Positions 1 to 11,300 of a stretch of 25,446 nucleotides of DNA are shown here, in pieces. The translations under genes were made by a program, and so were the position numbers. This DNA comes from Pelargonium cotyledonis (taxonomy: Eukaryota > Streptophyta > Magnoliopsida > Geraniales > Geraniaceae), in contig JAYMTA010000666.1 of NCBI GenBank assembly GCA_036897625.1, positions 1 through 25,446 on the forward strand, in the 5' to 3' direction. The notes beneath the pieces were generated by a model. It did not search any database. It saw nothing but the letters and a program-made list of their open reading frames with translations, and was not told the origin of the DNA. The stretch's first letter is position 1; each line of letters begins with the position of its first letter.

Positions 1-1
1 T

Positions 2-20
2 GATACTCAACAGCATATGC
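2..20. repeat. Near-copy of an exon 17 segment (2-20 versus 133-151)
   Basis: The 19 bases at 2-20 match 133-151 at 17 positions. The second copy lies in exon 17 of the SDR-MDR gene and encodes ADAVEY on the minus strand; the first would read AYAVEY. This may be the edge of a duplicated exon or of a neighbouring paralogue that continues to the left. The match is short, so chance is possible. Confidence 0.35.
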
Positions 21-106
21 GAAGCAATTAGGACGAAGTTGCGAACGAATGTACTGAGCATCATTAAATAACTAATAAGCCGAAGAAAAAGATAGTGTAT
101 ATGTAC

Positions 107-3100
107 CTTGCCAACACTTTTACCCGAATGGAGATACTCGACAGCATCTGCAACAGCATGGAGACCCGAAAATTGTTTTGGGTCTATGGAAACCTGTACA
201 ATTGAATTAGAGTGAGACATTTTGGAACCTTATATAATCCTTCCGTCCCAAAATATTTTTAGGTTATTATATTATTGTTTTTTCCATACTACTCTTATTA
301 TTTATGCACATGGACAGATTAGGTGGAAAAGTGAAAGTAATATTGAAAACACACTAAATTATCTGGTAATTCTTAATTTTTGCAAAAAAATGGAAACAAA
401 CACTCATTTTGGGACGGATGGAATATTACAGAGAACATGGAGATGAGAATAACTTGCTGATTTTCAGAATAGTTAAGAGAGATCATCTTACCTTAGGCTT
501 TCCTAAAGAGAGAAGATGAAATAGTTTGTCCAGATGTTCTTGCCACAAGTGACTACTGTACGAGGAAAAAACCAGCCTGAAAGCATTGGCATTGTTAAAA
601 ACATCAAAATCGCCTATTTTCGGTGTATAATTATGCTTCTTGTTGTCTGGTGGTTAGTGATTACACTATACATACCACAGTTTGGCTTTTGGCTAAAAGC
701 TTTTCACATAGTCTGGTATAATTTGATGGTGTCCATCCATGTTCTCCTTGATACTGACACCATAACAAATAGGTCATTTCGGTGAAGAAGAATTAGCATT
801 GACGAATACTCATATTTTGGTTTTACCATCCAATGTGATTATAAACCGACGAACTTGTTAGAAGTTCTAGAAAATAGTACCTGAGAAATCATTCCTATCA
901 CAACCAGTTTCCCATATAGTGCCAAAGCATTCAAACACAGATTGAACATATCGCCACCAACGGACTCATAAATGATGTCGAATCCTTTGGGGTATTCCTT
1001 CTTCAGAACCTGCAAAATTCGAACGCCATGAACTCGAGAGACTTAGCGACCAAAAGTTGTTTGTATAGAGATTAGGCAAGAGAGTTCAGCCTTGAATCAA
1101 TGAAAATCAAAGGAAAGAATAAAAGTGGGAGGAGTGATAAGGATTCAAGAAACAATACAGCTTTGGTACTTTCTGCTTTATAGTCTATGACTCTATCAAC
1201 CCCCAGTTCTTTCAAAAGCCTGGCCTTTTCTTCACCTCCACAAGTTGCAACCACTGAATTTCCAGCAATCTTTGCGAGCTGCACAATGAATAAACTAAGA
1301 ATTTAGAGCTCTGCTTTGACACTAAGTCACTGCCCCTGTTGTGGAATAAAGATCAGTATACACTATACACTGTGGTTAGGACAAAAGATCATAGTTGAAA
1401 ACTTTATGCATAGTTGAAAATAAACCTGGACAGCGAATTGTCCTGTCCCTCCTGCGGCTGCAGTTACTAGAACTACTTGTCCAGATCCCATTTGTGCTGA
1501 CTAATAGATCGACAAGAGAGAATACATAGTCAGTAGAAGCAAAATTCGGTATGTCCACAAAGAATTTGAGATATAGTAAGAAATTATAAACAGAACACAA
1601 ATAATCAGTGCATAAAGGCTTCAAAAATCACCAAGATGTGACACAACATGCATCACCTTTTCTAGAGCAATTGATGCTGTTAGTCCAGAAGTAAGCATTG
1701 CAACAACTTCTGGATTCGGTCTCGGGACAGGAAGGATAGATTGGCAGGAACCTAGATTATATTGAAAACTCAACCTTTATCGAGTTGCTGAGTCTAAAAC
1801 AAAGATAGCAAATGGTAAATGAAGACTGAAGACTTTTGTACCATCATATATTCAGCATAACCTCCAAACGTCATGACTGCAGCAGGAGTCCCTATTTGTA
1901 GGCCACTGACGGAATCCCCCACTGCTACAACTATTCCAACAGCCTGCAAAATCATGATGAACAACCACAGCCACATGAACAACCACAGAATATGAACATA
2001 ATTAAATTTCACCATGACGCCACAGCTTTTAAATTAAATAAATATTGCTGCACCTCAAACCCAGCATCAAATGGAAGACGGGAGTTAAGGTCTTCCTTGC
2101 TTCCCCCAAAATAACGACCTGAGCTGAAATTTACCTGTCCATAACATGCTCTTGTAAGAAAATTATGCATGTACATGATGGTGGATTTACATTTTTTACA
2201 GATTAAGTCTATTTTCAAGGCAAAAGTCCTAAATTTTGTACGACTTACTAATAAACAATAAGATAAAACAAAAAACCAATAATGAAACTCCTCGAAAACA
2301 GAATACCATTAATGGTCCATATTAACAGGTTTTGTTGTAGACCATCAAAGAACCATACAAAATAGTGAAATACTCAATAAGAACACAAGGGTTTACATAA
2401 CATAGTTTACTAAGCATGGATAAGACTTAGACCAATGCTTAAAAAGACAGCAATAGCTACTATCACTAATGTAACTATCTTTGAATGAGAGGAGACCTAA
2501 TTAAATGTACGGGCGTCATAAATGAAACATTGGTTTTCACTAATCTCTGCTCATACTATTACTATGAAACTGGTCACGTAAAGTTATAATTTTCAAGGGG
2601 GGTCAATATACATGCTTACATCACTAGCATTCACTCCAGCATAGATGATTTTCAGAAGAGCATTGTGTGGTTCAATGGACATTCTCAATGATTTGCGCAC
2701 AATGCCGGTGGCCTGACGAAAATTGTGGCTCAGAGTGTGAACAATTCTGTGGGGAAGGAAATGAAGAAAAATATACTATTAGCGTCAGGTAATAAAATTG
2801 AAAAATAAAGGATGCATGTGAGGGATTTGACATATAACAAAATTAAATACACCCCGAATCATAGTTTATTGTACCCACCCTAGCTGCTAGGCGTTTACAT
2901 GCATAGATATCCACCAAATAACAAAATAAAATAGAACCCAAGAAATTTATCTTCCTTTTATATCATGCTAAAGCACTACAATCTTACTTTTATATTCTAT
3001 AAATAAATAAGTAAAACACTGAAAGTCGCTTTTTACTCACACTTCTCAAAGTTTTGGGGAATTTGAAGATTCATTGGGGCTTTGTACGAGACTTGTTTTC

Positions 3101-6100
3101 TGGAACTTGAAGAACCCACCAAGTATTTTGCTTCTTCACTGGGAGTGGGCCAATACTCCATACCTCTGCGGTTTGTAATCCATAGGCATGCACCACCTTT
3201 CTTTTCATTGTTGATAAGCTCTAAAGCACCTAAAAGGCAACATCAGAGATTACTGTAAGACTCTGAAGATCAGATGACCACTAAATATCATGAACCGAGT
3301 TGAAAGATTATTGTAGCAGTCACATAATTACATAAATAACAGTTACAAAACTCTTCTCCCAGAAGTCTATTTAATCTAATTATGTACAGGATATAGAATG
3401 GCCAATATCCTTGCTCAAGCTCCCTAGTTACTTTTTCTTCTGGGAACCAACTACAAAATCAGCCTGGGCTAATTCATATAACTCAATGTTGTTTGAGAGA
3501 TCTATATGTTTAGACTGGTCATGATTGTTCATCTTGGTAATTCCAATTTCAGATACAGATGGATTATCATCAATATCTTATATATGTTCCAGTCAGTTCA
3601 ATAAATTGTAAATGACTGTTAATCATTTGTTGAAGGAAGATTTAACTAAGCATACCTTTCACAACCATTTCCATTGTCAGAAAGCCACCAATTCTATTAA
3701 TAAAATTAGCATCCACTTTTTGGCTCATATGAGTTGGAACAAACTGCATCCACATTCATGTATTAGCAAGAATGACAACTGAAACAACAGCAATAGTAAA
3801 TAAACAAATCGACGATAATGATGATGATTGTTCTTTATTTCTTATTAGCAAATATGAGAAATGATATGATCACTATTAAGATATAAAGGAATGAGAAGAC
3901 TGAATTGGTGCTTAATCAGACATGCACAAAATAATAAAGCCATTAAGGCGGTGAAAATGTAAAATATAATAATTGTACAAAATACAATCTTCATCATCAT
4001 GATTAGACAATAATACTGCTTACGGAGAATTGAGCTTCGTTAACATTAATAGAAAGTAGAAACTAGTAATTCTACCTTGTGAGTTGTGACATTTCCAGCA
4101 ATAATCACAGAAATCAATTTTGAGGATTAACACTATCTTAGCTCATCAGAATGGTTGCAAAATTTTGATCCCAATTGAATTTGAGAAAAAGCAGAACTTT
4201 TATTAGAGACTATTACCTCAGGGAAAAGCACATTGATACGAATCCCTTGACGTTTGTATGGAGCAAGGGATCTAGTGAATAGAACAACACCACCTGGAGG
4301 GAAGAATAAAAGAAGGAAAGCACTCTCATAAGCAGCAAATTCTATGTGAAGCAAGGATCATGCTTTTATGTATTCTCAGATTTATACTTCACACTTTGTA
4401 CCAAGGAAACGGGTCTTAGTAAGGAAATAGAGACATAAGATAGAACAAAGCAACAAACCTTTGGAGCCAGAATAAATGGGGTCCATATAAGCTGGATAAA
4501 GGCCAGAAGCAGATCCCAGATTTATGATAACACCGGGTTTTTGTGCAGCTTGCATGGCTTTAATCTGCTCAGAAACCATCATTCATCATATGTAAGATGA
4601 AATATTATCGTCAATGAACATAGTCAAAGCATCAGTAGGTAACTTTTCTCTCCTGGATCCTTAACATCTTTATCATTGATTTATCTTTCCCTTTTGTATG
4701 AGTAAGTGAACTGAGACAAAAATATACACATCATTCCAGACCTTTTCTAATTGCCAGAGATTTCCATACACACTTAAACAAATCCAGAAAACATCCAGAT
4801 GCTGACATGGATGTTTGGAAAGTTACTTAAAATACAAACTTTTGTCATCCAACACCAAGTCAAAAAGGATAGAAAGGAGAATAGAACTTGAAACTGTACA
4901 TAGTCCATAATTTAGTCGAAGATGGAACAAATCCAATTATGATTTGACTAGAAGGCACTCCAACTATGAGGCACAAAAAGGGGTAATTCAGGAAAAGGGG
5001 TTTAAAGTAACTGAGTCAAAAGTAAACTAGAAAAGTTTTCTAAGAAGCTAAAGATGATAGTCAAGAAGATCTCTTAACAAGCTCAGTCCCTCACAGATCA
5101 CGAATGCAGTATGAATATGACCAATAACAGAAATGATGGGAATGAAAAACCTGCCTATCCTTTTCCAAATGTCATACCTGTATCACTAATTAATTCAAGT
5201 ATCTATAATATTGGCATGTACACTGATCACCATGAATGGCAAACAAGTAGCTTCTTGCATTTTGCAGTAAACCAGGAAAAACAATTTGAACTCGTTACAT
5301 ACCGCAAGTGGAGTACAATCAATAACTGCAATCAAGTTAACATTAATAGTATGTTTCTACGAACGAGTGCCATCAGTTTGATCTTTATGGAATGGTACAG
5401 GATTAACAATGCCAGCACTATTGATACAGATATCTAATCCTCCATACACTGCAACATGCTTCTCAAAAACAGTAGCCAGGTCTCCTATTCAAGGAAGAAA
5501 GTTTAGAATAACAATTTGAAAGTTACGACAATAATTTGAACAAATGTGGCGGAGGTAGAGAGGAAAGGAGATATGCACATGAAAATATGCCAATCTGCAT
5601 GATCACACTAACAAGTAAAAATAAATGTCAATGTATAACAGCACATGTATACAACCTCCAAACAGGCAATACTGCCGCCTCAAGGGCTCAAACTCGAGAC
5701 CTTACTTACTTGAGTTAGTCACATCACATCTCACAATCATAGCAGAAGGAAATTCCAATTTCGGATGGAACTCGGCACTCTCTTTTGCAACAAGGGCTGC
5801 AACTTCCCTTCCATTTTGTTCATCATAATCCATAACAGTCACAAACACCCCTTTCTTCGCAAGAGCCAAGCTAAGAGCTTTACCTGCATATCATTACCAA
5901 TTTATCAACTGCCTCCACAGTTTAGCTGCTACACTTTCCAAAAAAAAAAGTCAAATTCAATTTGAATTCCACACTCACAACCTCTAATCCATCCCCATGT
6001 TTGAATTGGATTAAAAATTTAAAACATTCCTTCAGACATGAAGGTACAGTTTGACCTTTTCAAAATCACTTTAAGCACTTGTTTTGTGAATATTATAATG

Positions 6101-6339
6101 AATTACAATATAATAATTCTTTTAAGTTACGAAAAATACACAGTCTAAATTTCTAGAACATTAATTCCTCGTACCTTAAATCAAAATAAAGTGATCAAAA
6201 AGTGTATCCTTAACGTTCAACACCTAAGAAGTTGAATTCTAAATCAAAATTGGTAATTCAGATACAATCAGATGGAAAATTTACCGATTCCGGAGCCAGC
6301 GCCGGTGACCAGAGCCGATAGACCAGGCTTGAGCTCCAT
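107..6339 (-). pseudogene. SDR-MDR fusion oxidoreductase (PTGR3/quinone-oxidoreductase-like), disrupted, 3' end beyond window
   Basis: Exons read from the minus strand: 6339-6285, 5883-5710, 5484-5303, 4564-4459, 4293-4217, 3743-3656, 3229-3043, 2746-2620, 2134-2054, 1943-1842, 1751-1657, 1500-1426, 1278-1159, 1009-881, 753-676, 576-492, 193-107; a last exon (expected VVVCIDP-like end) lies outside the window. All use GT-AG borders and phases fit. The first half (about residues 1-230) is a classical short-chain dehydrogenase: TGAGSGIG cofactor loop at residues 12-19, an NSAG version of the NNAG motif, and a YSGSK catalytic pair near Y168/K172. The second half (from about residue 290) is a zinc-less MDR/quinone reductase: AGVNASD, GGYAEYMM, MLTSGLTASIALE, the AAAGGTGQ NADP loop, and ESVGGDMF. 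This resembles animal ZADH2/PTGR3, which reduces enone substrates; the plant substrate is unknown. The frame is broken three times: TAG at 5357-5359 where SDRs have Trp (codon about 119), a 1-nt loss at 1736-1745, and TAG plus shift at 552-555. Pseudogene is inferred; consensus error is the alternative. Confidence 0.75.
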
Positions 6340-6466
6340 TTCTGTTGCTCGTCTCGAGATTCAGGAAACAGATTCGACTGAGCTGAACAGAGCAAAAGTG
6401 AAGAGAAGCTCTCTGGAGAGCGATGGCGGGAGGTTTTTATTCATTTATTGATTTGTCCGTTGTTCG

Positions 6467-6474
6467 TTTATATA
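6467..6474 (-). promoter_or_regulatory. TATA box of the SDR-MDR gene
   Basis: TATATAAA on the minus strand, 128 bp upstream of the ATG at 6339. It sits at a sensible distance for a leader of about 100 nt and is followed by a purine-rich leader with no other ATG in a strong context. A GGCCGGCCGGCC-type GC-rich block lies just upstream at about 6504-6516. Confidence 0.55.
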
Positions 6475-8066
6475 TTGATTCGGATTGTGTCGTTGAGCCG
6501 TCGGGCCGGCCGGCCGAGTGGGGTGTGATCTGCTGCGCCCATGCTCACTTGTACCATTCTGTTCCTGCAAATGATGTTATCATATGTATTCTGTTTTAGA
6601 GCGGCCAACAATTCGTGTGTGCGTGTTGGGTTTGTATCGTAGTGGAGATTGTTTATGTGTTGTGTGATTCAACGTGAGCTCAATGTTTAGCATTTCTGTT
6701 ACATGACCAAACACAAATACAATATGTTTAATGCAATAATTAAGTGAATTATGTGGACACAGTCGAGATGATCACACATAAACGAGTTTCTCGTAAGATA
6801 ATGCTATCGATGTACAAGAGTTTATTGTAAAAGTGACATTTACATTAAGAGGGCGACATTTGAAGTAAGATGTGTCATCTTTACAATATGTAGTGGTGAC
6901 TTTCCATTGCGAAGCCAAAGATAGGCTTGGCCCGCTCCTACCTCTCATGTCAAGTTGATAAGCTTTCATTTGGCCCCCAAAATTTCCTTAAGTTTTGGGT
7001 TTTTTTTTTTTTTTTTTTTTTTAAAGGTCTTATGTTGATTTTAATTATAGAAAAAAAAAAACTGTTTATTGAACTCCAAAATATTGCACATCCTATTGGT
7101 AACTTTTTTGACTGATCTCGACTACTCTACTTTACGCTATTTGAGGACTATATTGAGCGACCTTATGTCACGTCACCACCGTTACCATGTCATCATTTTT
7201 GCCACATCACGAACCACATAACATTAGCACTATGCAAACATGACATCAACACGTCTTATTATTACATCATCTTCAACCAATCATATAATGTCACATTACA
7301 TTCTCCACACACTCTGTGATTATGCAAATGGGTCTCACGTTGGACTTTTATGACCAATTTGAGAATTCGTTTGTTACATTCATACGGAAACCGCTCTTTA
7401 TGTTCTCCATTAATTATCTCATTGTTTACTTTAGTTGAACTCGTTTTACCTCACTTTAGCTCATTGTAGTCCACTTTTAACTTGGTATTGTCCATTTTAT
7501 CATGATAAGTATGTTTACTTTCACACCCGAAGTCCAAGACACATACTCTGATTTTCACTTAACTTTGTATTATTCTTCGTGATTTATAACACACATTACT
7601 ATAGATCTTTTAGGTGGACCCAAACCCGTTAAAAAAATCTTTGGATCAAGGCTCACGTTTATGACAATATGTTGTGACTTGTGTATACAAACTTGTAATT
7701 TTTTTTTTATATTTTGTCACGATAAGTTGTTTACGGGAAAAAAATATAGTGTCTTTGGTTTGATTATTCTTGATGTTTTAGTCATTATCGCTAATGTCAA
7801 TTTTCCATTTTATGGTTAGTCTTCAAACCGAGTAACCCACTAAATAGTTAGATATTCGATATTTTTATCAGACATGTTCTTGTTACCGTACAATTTGAAT
7901 TAATAAATTATTAGTTTCTTTCGTGCTAAAAATTCTTATACCTAACGATACATAATCAAACATAAAACAAATGATTGGATCAACATGCTCGGTAGTATTT
8001 GACCCCAACAAGCAAAACAAATTTTAATAATTAAATACAGAAATATAAAGCCCTAACATTATTGCG
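6475..8066. other. Divergent intergenic region between the SDR-MDR gene and ATG2
   Basis: About 1.6 kb separating two genes transcribed away from each other. It contains the upstream regions of both, a T23 tract and a short A tract. The few open frames (for example 6772-6969 minus) have no recognisable domain. I see no RNA gene and no clear transposon termini here. Confidence 0.6.
7000..7022. repeat. Poly(T) tract, T23
   Basis: A run of 23 T residues, followed 28 bp later by a run of ten or more A. It could be a simple mononucleotide microsatellite or the reverse-complemented A-tail of a decayed retroposon; no retroposon body is recognisable beside it. Confidence 0.8.
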
Positions 8067-8075
8067 TATATAAAA
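8067..8075 (+). promoter_or_regulatory. TATA box of ATG2
   Basis: TATATAAAA at 268 bp before the ATG2 start codon. Transcription would begin around 8100, giving a leader of about 240 nt that contains a pyrimidine-rich stretch (8150-8200), one upstream ORF and two telo-boxes. Confidence 0.6.
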
Positions 8076-8205
8076 AGGTAAATTTTCAATTTCAATCCAA
8101 CACGAAGGCTCATAAGATATTAAGAACAATCATAATAAACAAAAAGTCCTCTCCTCCTTTTTCTCTTCATCGAATCGAACAATTCTTTTGTTCTTTAAGC
8201 TTTTG

Positions 8206-8265
8206 ATGGAAGCTTCACCGTCTTCCATCACCACCTCCATCCCCAATCCAAACCCTAATTTTTGA
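8206..8265 (+). CDS. Upstream ORF (19 codons) in the ATG2 leader
   Basis: This is the only ATG between the putative TATA box and the ATG2 start. It encodes 19 residues, beginning MEASPSS and ending PNPNPNF, and stops 77 nt before the main ATG in another frame. Its start context (TTTTG before ATG, G after) is moderate, so some ribosomes should initiate here. Short uORFs in plant leaders usually reduce translation of the main frame. The peptide is rich in Ser, Pro and Asn with no known motif, and nothing shows that its sequence is conserved. Confidence 0.45.
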   Translation: MEASPSSITTSIPNPNPNF

Positions 8266-8278
8266 AACAAAACCCTAA
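8250..8278 (+). promoter_or_regulatory. Pair of telo-boxes (AAACCCTAA) in the ATG2 leader
   Basis: AAACCCTAA occurs at 8250-8258 and again at 8270-8278. In plants this motif near transcription starts is bound by telomere-repeat-binding and Pur-alpha type proteins and is common in genes active in growing tissue. Here the motifs overlap and follow the end of the upstream ORF. Confidence 0.5.
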
Positions 8279-8294
8279 TTCTTCTATCTCCTTC

Positions 8295-8314
8295 AGCTCA
8301 GCTCAGCTCAGCTC
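8295..8314 (+). repeat. AGCTC pentamer repeated four times in the ATG2 leader
   Basis: Four perfect copies of AGCTC, ending 28 bp before the start codon. A short microsatellite in the untranslated leader; copy number may vary between individuals. Confidence 0.8.
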
Positions 8315-8342
8315 GCCACTGGTACAAGCTCAATTCGACGAC

Positions 8343-11300
8343 ATGTTTCCGTGGAACATCGCCAAGTCGGCGGAGGCCATGTTCTCGCGGTGGGCTGTAA
8401 AGAGGGTTTGTAAATTTTTGCTTAAGAAGAAATTGGGGCACTTCATATTGGGCGATATTGATCTTGACCAGCTAGACGTTCAGCTCAGTGACGGTACCTT
8501 CCAGCTCAACGATCTCGCCCTCAATGTCGATTTCCTCAACGATAAGGTGCGTGTAATTCGAATTTTGGGTTGGGAAATTCGGAGGAGGTAGCTTTCTTTA
8601 GCTGTTGATGGAGTTTTAGGATAGGGAGTTGCGAATTTTTAGGATAGGGAACTTGAATTTTGTGTTTTGAGCTCGTTATGCTGGATAAGATTGATGCTTT
8701 TGTGTTGGGTTGAGCTCGATATTTGAACTCAACTCAGTTTAGCTGATAAATTTATTGTAGGAAACTTTGCATAATCTTTGTTTTAGTGTTATGTGATTCA
8801 TGATATGAATATGAACTAGTTGCTTACTTGATCATAGAGTGTTATATTGTATTTGTTATTCTGGTGCGTGAATCCTTAGGTTTTCAAACTACTTATTTGA
8901 AGAAGGGGTAGTGTACTGCATTTGTTACTCTGGTTTGTTAAACGTTAGATTTTCGATCTCCACGGGTGTGGATGTGTGTTGAAAGCTTCCTGGGCAAGGA
9001 TGCTTTCATTTGCTCAAAATGATTAAGCATGTAATGCTTTTTATTTCTAATTTATTGTTTTCTCATAGCTTTATTGTGACTAATGCAATTGTTTTACAGC
9101 TTGGTGAAGCAACATCCTTAGTTATTAAAGAAGGATCAATTGGCTCTCTTTTAGTTAAAATGCCTTGGAAGGGTAGAGGTTGTGAGGTTGAGGTGGATGA
9201 ATTTGAGCTAGTGCTTGCTCCCTTTTCAGGGAATAAATTTACACCTGGAGACAGTAATTGTAGTACCAGTCAAGATAGTGATCATGCCATCCACCATGAC
9301 TTACGAAAGCATCAGCATGAGATGGTGGATAATTCTTTGACGTCAGCTTCCGTTGATGTTCATGAGGGTGTTAAGACAATAGCGAAGATGGTTAAGTGGT
9401 TGCTTACAAGCTTCCATGTAAGAGTAAAAAACCTTATCATTGCATTTGATTCTTACTCAGAGTTGGATGAAAAGAAGATGGGGCACAAAACCTTGGTTCT
9501 TCGAATTCCAGAAATTGAATGTGGAACTTGTGTTTCTGAAGATGCTAATCTAAATGACCATGGAAGAATTGAGGGTTTTCTGGGAATAAGTCGATTAGCA
9601 AATTTTGTAAAATTTCAAGGAGCAGTACTTGAGCTTCTTCAAATGGATAATGTTGGCAATCAAACTTGCTCTCCATCTGTATCTGAAACAACATTTAGTG
9701 AACTCATTTCAGGTTGCTGTCCATCAAATTCTACTACTCCAATCTTAACCGGCAAAAAAGGTGGATTTTCAGGAAATATGAGATTAAGTATACCTTGGAA
9801 GAATGGTTCCTTAGACATTCGCAAAGTGGATGCAGATGTTCATATTGATCCTTTGGAGTTAAGATTACAACCAAACACAATTAACTGGTTTTTACTTTCA
9901 TGGGAAACCTATAAGAACTTGGATAATGGTAGCAGGAGCCATATGCATAACAAGCCAAAAGATTCTGTGTACTCTAGCTCACTGTCTCACTGCAGTTCAT
10001 CAACCCTGGGTTCTGCCTCCATTGCTACTGATAAGGTGGTACCGGTGTCTGATAGTTTTTCTGTTAAATTCTCTTCTTTGACGGGACAAGAATCAATGAC
10101 TGAAGCTATGATACCTGGGTCACATCTTATATCTGATTGGGTGCCATTTGATGTCAACAAAGACCAGAAAGATGGTAATGGAAAAGAACTTGACTTTGGG
10201 GCGAGGTAAGTATCTACTTTCGTGCTAGCAATATTCTAGTTACAAATTGGCTGTTGACACTCTCACCATAGACTTTAATGGATAAACATTAAATTTCCTT
10301 TATTTTTTAACTGTTAAGCTTTGCCAGTCTACCCTTAAAAAATAAAAATAAATTAGGTAAAAATATAAAGGAAAACAAAATTGTGATGCATATATATACT
10401 TCTAGACAATATGAGGTTTGATATAATAATATGATCACATTTGCCTGATTTACGTCCTCAGTTTTCTCCTTTTGACACGTTTAGAATATCGCACTAATCT
10501 TCCTTTTATAAGTTTATAACAGAGTTACAAATCTGCAATGAGAATCAAAATTATTCTGACATGCTGGTTACTGTCACTTCCTTTCTCGCTATTTTCACTA
10601 ATGGTTCTGTGTATCATTCCACCAAACTAACGGAAAGCACTGCAAATATGTAGAGTAGAAATTAGATATTTATGTCTGCAAGCATCTGTTGTTTAAATTT
10701 TCACTGTGAGCCATGTATTCAACAGCAAATAAGGCCTACATTGACTTAGTATGGCATGACTTTTGATCGTGCAGTGTGGACCAGTTTTTTGAATGTTTTG
10801 ATGAGATGAGGAATTCCCAATCAGCTTTAGGTAACAGTGGGATGTGGAACTGGACTTGCTCTGTTTTTAGTGCAATAACTGCTGCGTCCAACCTTGCTTC
10901 TGGATCGTTGCACATTCCCTCTGGTATGTGTGTTTCTTCACATTCTCTCTTTTTCCTGCGTTTTTGGTTTGTAAAGTAAAAGTTTATTAGATAATATGAA
11001 GAAGTGATAGCCACATAAAGAAGTGCATAACGATGTTCATTATACCAAATAATCACGTCTCTTAACATTCTCATGGTTTAGCTAATATAAGTAATTTGTG
11101 TCCATTGTAGTTATCATCTTATATTATATAGTCTATAATCTTCAAAGTTATTGACATGACTTGAGTCGGTAAGAGATCTGGTACTCATGTTAAAATTCTT
11201 CCGCATTTGGTACTCATGTAAGAGATCTGCTTGACTAGCAATACACCGGTTACATTCTTACACAGGCATTCAAATGGCTTAATTTGTTGATACTGAATGG

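Noticed and set aside
222-785. Plus-strand open frames at 222-446 and 534-785
   Set aside because: They overlap minus-strand exons and introns of the reductase gene, have biased low-complexity composition and no domain.
6772-6969. Minus-strand 65-codon frame in the intergenic region
   Set aside because: No recognisable family, no promoter or splice support; composition fits chance.
8262-8342. N-terminal extension of ATG2 from 8262
   Set aside because: It begins with TTG, not ATG, and ATG2 proteins start at MFPWNIA; the segment is leader sequence.
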